19,619 bases of DNA from Pleurocapsa sp. MO_226.B13 (GTDB taxonomy: Bacteria; Cyanobacteriota; Cyanobacteriia; Cyanobacteriales; Xenococcaceae): the NCBI GenBank assembly GCA_030064795.1, contig JASJEI010000153.1, forward strand, positions 1 to 19,619. The letters run 5' to 3'. Position numbers and translations under genes: made by a program. The notes under the pieces were generated by a model. That model ran no database searches. It saw only the letters and a list, made by a program, of their open reading frames with translations, and was not told the DNA's origin. Numbering within the stretch: position 1 is the first letter of the stretch; the number at the start of each line of letters is the position of its first letter. Shown in pieces: positions 14,804 to 19,619 of the stretch.

Positions 14804-14860
14804 TAAGGACGGAGCAAGAAACGAAAAAAGTTAACAAAGAAAAGCTAAAAGCCTCTTAGT

Positions 14861-15160
14861 TTTTTCAAAAAAATCTTAATATTAACCCATTTCTCGGCTA
14901 TTTTTTGAGGTGAGATAGGAGAGATATTGTTTTCAGCTTTAATTTGCGTAAATATTACGCAAATAGTTTTTCCTTTGTCCAAAGTCCAATAAATATAGCA
15001 ATACCATCTAGAAAAAGAGAATTATTCTGCTTCTGATTATTGTTAATTAAACATTGGTTATTGGTTGGATTCACGCACCACCACAGACTACTGTTGTATT
15101 TAACTAAATATTCGATTCCTACTGACAGTCTTAAGATAAATCTCGACAGAAGGAGTTATT
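14861..15160. promoter_or_regulatory. Upstream region of the WGxxGxxG gene with a 10-bp palindrome
   Basis: These 300 bp have no gene. ATTTGCGTAA (14942-14951) and TTACGCAAAT (14955-14964) form a near-perfect dyad with a 3-base centre. It is followed by AGTTTTT, so it may be a terminator for transcripts from the left or an operator. The ribosome binding site AAGGAG lies 7 bases before ATG 15161. Confidence 0.5.
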
Positions 15161-15820
15161 ATGAACTTTTTTAAATTAACCACTACTACAATGCTGGCAG
15201 TTACATTGGCTTTACCTGCTGGTACGGCTTTGAGTCAAGAAAAAGAAGAAACTGTAGATACAAACTTAAACCAAGCCGAACAAAATATTGATGACGCTGG
15301 CGAAAACCTTAAAGATGCAGGAAAATCCCTTGGTAATAGTATTCAAAACACTGGCGAAGCAGCCCAAGAAAGCTTAAACGACGCGGGTAATGCGATCGAA
15401 CGCAACTATAACCAAGCCGAACAACAAGTACAGCAAACTGCTGGCGAAGCACAAGAAAACCTCAACCAAGCAGCTGAAACAACCGAACAAGGTTTGGAAA
15501 ATACAGGCGAAGTAGTCCAAGAAAGCTTAAACGACGCAGGTAATGCGATCGAACGCAACTATAACCAAGCAGAAGAACAAGTAAGACAAACTGCTGCTGA
15601 AGCACAAGAAAACATCAACCAAGCTGCCGAGGCTGCGCAAGCTGAAATTGCTGAAACTGCTACAGCGATCGAACAAAGATCTAACTGGGGTTGGTTGGGT
15701 TTACTCGGTCTACTCGGACTATTTGGTTTAGCTGGTAAAAACAAGAAAACCGAAGTAGTCGAACGTCGTAATTTAGAACCCCTAGACACAAGCGATCGCA
15801 CTCCTACCTACAATCAATAA
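15161..15820 (+). CDS. Exported coiled-coil WGxxGxxG protein with tandem 51-residue repeats
   Basis: The 219-residue protein has a signal peptide (residues 1-25, ending TALS). A long Gln/Asn/Glu/Ala-rich helical region (about 30-170) follows. The C-terminal membrane segment NWGWLGLLGLLGLFGLAGK (175-193) carries the WGxxGxxG-type signature, and a basic, then acidic tail ends the protein. Two adjacent 51-residue units (63-113 and 114-164) share QESLNDAGNAIERNYNQAE and differ at few positions, a recent tandem duplication. The helical part resembles LEA-like or apolipoprotein-like proteins. It is probably anchored in the membrane with the repeats in the periplasm or thylakoid lumen. The function is unknown. 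It has its own promoter region, a good Shine-Dalgarno and a strong terminator, so it is monocistronic. Confidence 0.8.
   Translation: MNFFKLTTTTMLAVTLALPAGTALSQEKEETVDTNLNQAEQNIDDAGENLKDAGKSLGNSIQNTGEAAQESLNDAGNAIERNYNQAEQQVQQTAGEAQENLNQAAETTEQGLENTGEVVQESLNDAGNAIERNYNQAEEQVRQTAAEAQENINQAAEAAQAEIAETATAIEQRSNWGWLGLLGLLGLFGLAGKNKKTEVVERRNLEPLDTSDRTPTYNQ
15347..15652 (+). repeat. Two tandem 153-bp units within the WGxxGxxG gene
   Basis: The units are 15347-15499 and 15500-15652. They share long identical stretches such as the block encoding AIERNYNQAE. The length is a multiple of three, so copy number could change without breaking the frame. Confidence 0.8.
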
Positions 15821-15848
15821 TAATTAAAGTCTTAATTAATTAGATCGA

Positions 15849-15874
15849 GGGGGTAAATAAATTGCCCCCTTTTT
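15849..15874 (+). terminator. Rho-independent terminator
   Basis: GGGGGTAA pairs with TTGCCCCC (one T-G pair) around ATAAA and is followed by TTTTT. It lies 28 bp after the stop codon of the WGxxGxxG gene. Confidence 0.85.
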
Positions 15875-15980
15875 GGCGATCGCGGTTATCTTAATGCGAT
15901 CCGATCCGCTGCTGCCAATAATAAGTGAGCCAATTTAAAACCCACATTCATCAGCCCCACAGATGAAGCACATCAGAAAT

Positions 15981-16139
15981 CAGGGTCAAACCATAATGAA
16001 AGAGAGAATTGAGAAAAGAATCTCGTTGAGAGTTGGGAAAGGAAGCAAAATGATAGCCAAAGCTAGGGATTACCCGCTTTTCTCACAAAAAAGGCGATCG
16101 CTAAACTCAGAAGCTTTACCAGATCTAGGTTTGACCCTG
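15981..16139. repeat. 159-bp segment bounded by a 12-bp inverted repeat, MITE-like
   Basis: CAGGGTCAAACC (15981-15992) is matched by its reverse complement at 16128-16139. The interior contains a HIP1 site and no convincing gene. It may be a small non-autonomous element or the remains of IS ends near the decayed transposase that follows. The rest of the gene-free stretch 15875-16322 shows only the hairpin and direct repeat listed next. Confidence 0.45.
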
Positions 16140-16255
16140 GTGTTAACTCCTGCTGTCAAACGACCTGGTTGACTGACAAAAGATGATGTTGGGATAGCTA
16201 AAAGAACTAACAGTTATGGGATCGATTGGGTTGACAAAAGTTTAGGGGAGCGAGC

Positions 16256-16290
16256 ATTCTGAAATTAGATTCCACTCACAATTTCAGAAT
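16256..16290. repeat. 11-bp inverted repeat upstream of the IS4-type transposase
   Basis: ATTCTGAAATT (16256-16266) pairs with AATTTCAGAAT (16280-16290) across 13 bases. A hairpin just before a transposase gene can block translation of read-through transcripts, as in IS10 and IS50. That role is inferred. Confidence 0.55.
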
Positions 16291-16322
16291 CCTGTGAAAA
16301 AAACTCCCGACTTTACAATGCC

Positions 16323-17127
16323 TTGAATCAATGGGTCAGTCAAGCTGATGACTGGTCACATTTATGTCACCTCAAAACCTGTTTATGGATGATAATTGCT
16401 CTAATACACACAGGTAGTGTAAATCTGACAAAATGGTCAATCTATATTCCATGTCGGGGTAAGTTCGCACAGAGCAGACAAAGACGCATTCAACGGTGGC
16501 TGAATAATCCCCGAATCAATGTTCATCGTCTTTATAAACCATTAATTCAAAAGGCTCTGGCTAATTGGTCAGAAGATAATATTTTTCTAGCACTAGACAC
16601 TTCTCTTTTTTGGGAAAACTATTGTTTAGTACGCTTATGTGTAATTCATCGAGGAAGAGCTTTACCTGTGGTGTGGAGAGTGATGAAACATGAAAGTGCA
16701 AGTGTTTCCTTTAGTGATTATCAACAGATGCTTAAACAAGCACAAGCTAGACTACCCCAGTCAGTCAAGATAGTTCTACTGGCAGATAGAGGATTTATAC
16801 ATACTAAGTTAATGACCATGCTAACCACTCAATTAGGATGGCATTATCGTATCCGAATTAAGAGCCCTAAAGGACTAGCTTCGCGTCGCAATACTTGGAT
16901 AAGGATACGGAAATTGGTGTCAACCAAAAAGCTTTCACCTTCATCGTGGACAGGCAATTTGCCTACACAATGTCCGAATCCACAAGGGAGAATACTACGG
17001 CATTGTTCACGTAATTATCGGTCGTAATAGTGTCAACGGTGAACTGTGGGCGATTGTTAGTAACGAAAGAACCACACTACAAACTTTTGCGCTCATACGG
17101 ACTACGCTTTGACCTGGTTGACTGACA
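16323..17127 (+). pseudogene. Decayed IS4-family transposase
   Basis: The first frame (TTG 16323 to 17027) gives the N-terminal region with RQRRIQRWLNNP. It also holds the first two catalytic Asp residues: FLALDTSLFW (D92) and VLLADRGFIH (D155). Near 16864-16892 an insert of about nine codons (PKGLASRR) separates RIRIKS from NTWIR. A +1 shift around 16914 then moves the rest into another frame (WCQPKSFHLHRGQA, GEYYGIVHVIIGRNSVNGEL). A further shift near 17100 gives YGLRFD, after which the conserved IEENFLDD-type Glu region is missing. With three lesions and no catalytic Glu it cannot be active. Assignment to IS4 in the broad sense rests on the DDE spacing and these motifs. Confidence 0.8.
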
Positions 17128-17501
17128 TTCCTCCTATGACCTTACACGACTTGGAAGGAAAGGAGCGATCGCATAATGTAAAATCAAGCATTTGAAGCCA
17201 TTTTTGTACTGAAGTAGCGACCCCTGAAAGCTAAATACAGTAAGCCTTTCATGATTAACCTTCCAAGTCTTGTGACCTTATTTAATCTGACTGGCAACGA
17301 TTCTAAGTTGAATTGAGCAGAACCTAGTTCTGCCAAGGTTTTTAGTGACCTTAGCTCAAAAAAGAAGAGGCGGTTAGCGGACATTCTCCGCTAACTACTG
17401 GCTTCCTTTGTCTAAAGCGCAGGTTATAGCCGTGCGAAGTATATCAATTAGAAAATGCTTGGGCTTGGGTTATTAAGTAGCGAGTAGATCGGAGATTCAC
17501 A
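17128..17501. other. Gene-free stretch with inverted repeats
   Basis: No gene is supported. GACTTGGAAGG (17148-17158) and CCTTCCAAGTC (17259-17269) form an 11-bp inverted repeat 122 bp across, possibly another small element. GTTAGCGGA (17373-17381) and TCCGCTAAC (17387-17395) form a tight hairpin. Confidence 0.5.
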
Positions 17502-17520
17502 GCAAGCTTTGCTTGCGAAG

Positions 17521-17670
17521 TTATGTAAATCTTGCTGCAACTCCTTCAATTGTTAAATCCATAAACCCCAACTCGTCGAGAATTTCATAAGCTGCTTTAA
17601 GAATTTTCTCGCGAGGTTCAGGCGATCGCGGTCTCCCCCTTCCCAACTTGACAGAGGCTTGAGTGGACTT
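17521..17670 (-). pseudogene. TetR-family regulator, N-terminal fragment
   Basis: Reading the minus strand to a TAA at 17521-17523 gives GRGRPRSPEPREKILKAAYE, then ILDELGFMDLTIEGVAARF. This is the first part of a TetR DNA-binding domain (helix one and the start of the helix-turn-helix). The expected recognition helix (AGVSKATIYRWW type) is missing. In its place comes the palindrome GCAAGC-TTT-GCTTGC (17502-17516) and no homologous continuation. There is no ATG; an ATT 18 codons before GRPRS lies where a start might once have been. It is a dead remnant, too short to bind DNA. Confidence 0.65.
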
Positions 17671-17940
17671 AATTTCCTTGCAACCTTGAAATGCTCACTA
17701 TTTAATGCTTACACCTTTTTTTATTTTAGTAGTTGACATATTGATTCATTTTCGTTAAATTAATTACATATCGTAACGTAATAAAATAACTTCGGCTATG
17801 AAGTATTTAGCCTGGTATGTTATCAACCCTGATTTATTTTACTAGACGTTTCATAAAATATATAAAACTGGTGAAAACATTAAACCAGATTCACCACCAA
17901 GACTAAAGCGATTAATAATCTACCAAAAGGAACGAAAACC
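17671..17940. promoter_or_regulatory. Upstream region of the small exported peptide gene
   Basis: This AT-rich stretch of 270 bp has no gene. It should contain the promoter for the gene at 17941, whose ribosome binding site AAGGAACG lies about 6 bases before the ATG. TAATTACATA-type sequences are frequent, but no single promoter stands out. Confidence 0.35.
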
Positions 17941-18159
17941 ATGAGAAACTTCAAACCAACATTTACAACAGCAGTACTAGCCACCATATTGGCACTAGGT
18001 ATACAGCAAACAGAATTTGGTATGGCGTACATGCGGAATTACGCCTTTGTCTTGCGTCTTGCGCCGAAATGGGTCGCGGTATCCTTTAGGACGCGGGGTC
18101 GTTTATCCCTTTATACCCGAAGGGTGCGAATGGGGGCAACGCTTAACGCAGATAAATGA
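17941..18159 (+). pseudogene. Small exported peptide gene overrun by palindromic repeats
   Basis: A clear signal peptide (MRNFKPTFTTAVLATILALG, then IQQTEFGMA; cleavage near residue 29) and a good Shine-Dalgarno show that a real gene begins here. From about 18024 the DNA turns GC-rich and is made of palindromic segments. The translation becomes arginine-rich and unlike an exported protein (RLAPKWVAVSFRTRGRLSLY). The stop comes at 18159 after NADK. The original mature protein was presumably longer or different and has been replaced or expanded by the repeats. No family can be named. Confidence 0.5.
18024..18140. repeat. Cluster of REP-like palindromic repeats
   Basis: GGCGTA (18024-18029) pairs with TACGCC (18040-18045). 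TATCCTTTAGGA with flanking CGCGG and GCGG blocks follows, then GGGTCG...TATCCC...ATACCCGAAGGG. ACGCGGGGTCG here resembles GCGCGGGGTCG in the palindrome at 4301-4343, and CCTTTAGG also appears (as CCTAAAGG) in the insert of the IS4-type remnant near 16867. Confidence 0.6.
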
Positions 18160-18230
18160 ATCTGCTTTCTTACATTATTGAACTGCTAGATGTCCAGATA
18201 ATCTTGCAAAAAGCTGTATCTGTTGCCTTC

Positions 18231-18800
18231 TTATTTTGTTTGACGACGAGATAAAAATTGCATGGTAAATAAAGCAACGCCAATGAGAACAAAAGAAAAG
18301 ATAGTAGTTAAAGTTCCTAAAATAAGATTTTTAATCTCAGAATCCGTTTCCAAACTGAGAACGGGTAGATCGATCGCTCTAATTTGGCGACATAGGTGCG
18401 ACATACCGTAATTGTGAACTAAATGACGGGCAATGATTTTGGTTCTACCTAATGTAGTGACGATGGAAAAGCCAGTAGCGATAAAACTAGCTGCGTGCAT
18501 TGCTGCTTCAGCAATACCGATAACTGGTGCTGTAGTCAACTCCCGTGCTGCCAATAAGCCAGGATCGCCAAAACAAGCAATAATATAACCATCGATATCT
18601 TCTGCTTCCCCCTGGCGTATTTCATCGAGAATACCAACCACACTAAGAGCCTCATCATAGTGACCTTCAATGGAAACAGGCCCCATATTAGGATTACAGG
18701 CAATAATTTCCGTCCCTGGGTTGGCAACCGAACGGGCGATCGCGCCAATTTTCTCGGTCATGCTAGCAGTTGTATTGGGATTTATAACTTTAATTTTCAT
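18231..18800 (-). pseudogene. Asp/Glu (hydantoin) racemase-family gene with its 3' part replaced
   Basis: From ATG 18800 the protein begins MKIKVINPNTTASMTEKIG and continues with GPVSIEGHYDEALSV and the first catalytic cysteine in IIACFGDPGLLAARE. TTLGRTKIIARHLV and RAIDLPVLSLE follow. These are hallmarks of the aspartate/glutamate/hydantoin racemase family, two-cysteine cofactor-free enzymes of about 240 residues. After SEIKNLI the sequence switches to a hydrophobic segment (GTLTTIFSFVLIGVALFTMQ) and a basic end (FLSRRQTK), like the last helix of a membrane protein. The second catalytic cysteine region (GCAGM type) is lost. It is most likely a deletion fusion and enzymatically dead. A longer frame to 18872 exists but would overlap the upstream gene; ATG 18800 gives a 20-bp gap and fits the family. 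Confidence 0.75.
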
Positions 18801-18820
18801 CGGTCGCGCAAATTGTGAAA

Positions 18821-19366
18821 TTAAAAGCTGGGTCGATCTGGCGGATAATTTGCCATTGTAATCGATCGCCAAAACTCCTCTAAATCTTTAGTAGATTGAA
18901 GATGGAACACTTGCTTGGTTGTCTGTGCCTTTTTAACATACTCGCGATATTTAGGCGTAAGCTTTTGATGGCACAGCCAAACTATGTAATAGGTATTTAA
19001 GGTACTTTTGACTAACGGACTGTTCTCAGGATAACCTTCGGGTGCTACCCACAAACCTTTAATCAATCGTTTTGTTACCCAGAAATAATGCTGGAGAACT
19101 GGCAGATCGATATAAACTAAAGTGTCTGCTACTTCTAATCTTTTCCACACCGTATCTAACGAACCAAATCCATCGATAATCCAATGCTCTTGTTGCAAGA
19201 TTGTTGTGTGGGCGGATTGATACTCGTGGTCAGTAACTTTTTCCCCTCCTGGTTTATATTGAACTAGGTCTAAGACAATTAGAGGCAAACCAGTTGTTTT
19301 CGCTAAACGCTTGCTCAGAGTTGACTTGCCCCCTCCCGCATTACCAAATACCGCGACTCTTTTCAT
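18821..19366 (-). CDS. P-loop kinase, topology-modulation (FlaR/adenylate kinase-like) family
   Basis: The 181-residue protein opens with KRVAVFGNAGGGKSTLSKRL, a Walker A motif (GNAGGGKS, residues 8-15). LPLIVLDLVQYKPGG, HWIIDGFGSLDTVWKR and ADTLVYIDLP (Walker B-like) follow. HYFWVTKRLIKGLW and GYPENSPL are typical of this family, often annotated as DNA topology modulation protein or adenylate kinase-like. It is cytoplasmic and probably phosphorylates a small molecule; the substrate is unknown. The length is normal and no lesions are seen. Its start (ATG 19366) is 7 bp after the stop of the methyltransferase gene, so the two are likely one transcript, with the racemase gene 20 bp further on. 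Confidence 0.85.
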   Translation of the reverse strand: MKRVAVFGNAGGGKSTLSKRLAKTTGLPLIVLDLVQYKPGGEKVTDHEYQSAHTTILQQEHWIIDGFGSLDTVWKRLEVADTLVYIDLPVLQHYFWVTKRLIKGLWVAPEGYPENSPLVKSTLNTYYIVWLCHQKLTPKYREYVKKAQTTKQVFHLQSTKDLEEFWRSITMANYPPDRPSF

Positions 19367-19373
19367 TTTCTTC

Positions 19374-19619
19374 TTACTTAGACTTCTTCGCTACGATAAA
19401 TACCCCTTTAAACACCCCTTGACTATTGCTCGGTTGCCAATGATAGTCAATCGCAAAACCAGTATCGGTCAAAATGTCTGACAATTCTTTCGTAGTAAAA
19501 ACCTTAACCAACGGCATCAAACCGAAGAATCTTCCAATTGGCGCGATAATCTTAAACCACTTCATCGTATCTCCCAGGCACACCGTACTGGTGACGAAAA
19601 TTCCACTTGGTTTGAGCAT
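19374..19619 (-). CDS. SAM-dependent methyltransferase, C-terminal part (runs off the window)
   Basis: Eighty-one C-terminal residues are visible; the frame is open to the window edge, so the ATG at 19619 need not be the start. MLKPSGIFVTSTVCLGD is the strand after the core of class I methyltransferases (family pattern LKPGG...). VKVFTTKELSDILTDTGFAI and the strand ending GVFIVAKKSK are the typical last helix and strand. The SAM-binding motif lies outside the window, so the substrate cannot be judged. It is the first visible gene of the minus-strand group with the P-loop kinase (7 bp gap). Confidence 0.8.
   Translation of the reverse strand: MLKPSGIFVTSTVCLGDTMKWFKIIAPIGRFFGLMPLVKVFTTKELSDILTDTGFAIDYHWQPSNSQGVFKGVFIVAKKSK

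Larger units (their letters stand above)
14288..14860 (+). pseudogene. Decayed cyanobacterial DDE transposase, C-terminal part
   Basis: The fragment starts in mid-protein (KPMWLIVIG near 14288) and changes frame. It continues with LSLEDCYQAYRQRYNLEHLF and RFGKQKLLMTSYLTPDVKHE, the C-terminal catalytic region (Glu in YNLEHLFRFGKQ) of a transposase family common in cyanobacteria (NF041680-like). After EENW an insert of about 18 codons, a perfect hairpin, leaves the frame open before KLTLLAYVNLWAARNLA. Near 14700 there is another one-base shift, after which the natural tail reads RGYSSGRIKGYKKAPRSRHQ. A second palindrome sits at 14785-14803. The catalytic N-terminal part is absent. The longest surviving frame is 14312-14806. 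Confidence 0.8.
16162..17127. repeat. 17-bp direct repeat flanking the decayed IS4-type transposase
   Basis: GACCTGGTTGACTGACA occurs at 16162-16178 and at 17111-17127. The right copy begins exactly where the transposase homology ends (YGLRFD). It is too long for a usual IS4 target duplication and may mark a deletion or a recombined end. Confidence 0.6.

Noticed and set aside
15963..16172. 69-codon plus-strand frame in the MITE-like segment
   Set aside because: It spans both inverted repeats and a HIP1 site, has no ribosome binding site of note and no recognisable protein features.
17184..17384. 66-codon minus-strand frame
   Set aside because: It covers inverted repeats and shows no similarity to known proteins or start signal.
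18801..18872. Upstream extension of the racemase frame (24 more codons)
   Set aside because: It would overlap the end of the P-loop kinase gene by 52 bases, and the family begins at MKIKVINPN.
1..19619. CRISPR array, tRNA, rRNA or prophage structural genes
   Set aside because: No regularly spaced direct repeats, no cloverleaf or rRNA signature and no phage proteins were seen on either strand by eye.

Overview
The window looks like an accessory region of a cyanobacterial chromosome. By eye there are about fourteen copies of the HIP1 octamer GCGATCGC in 19.6 kb. The gene content agrees: an NblA-type phycobilisome degradation peptide, a cyanobacteriochrome-type sensor kinase, a cyanobacterial TPS-type adhesin, a WGxxGxxG protein and heptanucleotide tandem repeats. 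No rRNA, tRNA or CRISPR array was seen. The mix of insertion sequences, palindromic repeats and decayed genes would fit a large, repeat-rich cyanobacterial genome; the species cannot be named from the window.

Left part (1-6570), a nest of mobile elements, all genes on the minus strand. A 361-bp element with ~33-bp terminal inverted repeats cuts a Tn3-family transposase after about 372 residues. Next come the C-terminus of an IS1182-type transposase, a DDE transposase lying in a ~1.8 kb segment bounded by a 16-bp inverted repeat, a tyrosine recombinase that lost its C-terminal catalytic half, a Cys-rich small protein, and the tail of a third gene. Together the last three look like a decayed recombinase cassette. 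A complete-looking ISAzo13-family element follows; its transposase is split by an A9 run that probably acts as a programmed frameshift.

Centre (6600-13910), the chromosomal core. A REC-GAF-PAS-histidine kinase, whose GAF has the DXCF and CH cysteines of cyanobacteriochromes, sits 32 bp downstream of an EcsC/DUF697-like membrane protein; both are minus strand and a likely operon. Then come a small exported protein (minus), an NblA homologue followed 31 bp later by an exported M48 metalloprotease (plus), a frameshifted and internally deleted TPS-domain adhesin, and a small charged protein of unknown function.

Right part (13911-19619). Two decayed transposases flank an exported coiled-coil WGxxGxxG protein that carries a 51-residue tandem duplication. 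A TetR regulator fragment, a tiny exported peptide overrun by palindromic repeats, a racemase gene whose 3' half is replaced by an unrelated membrane tail, a P-loop kinase of the topology-modulation (FlaR) type and the end of a methyltransferase gene complete the window. The last three are minus strand and tightly spaced.

The most striking overall feature is the number of short GC-rich hairpins of REP-like type, several sitting inside or at the break points of reading frames. No clearly new multi-gene defence or biosynthetic system is evident. The best candidates for something new are the recombinase/Cys-rich/winged-helix-like cassette, the photoreceptor kinase operon and the repeat family that invades genes.
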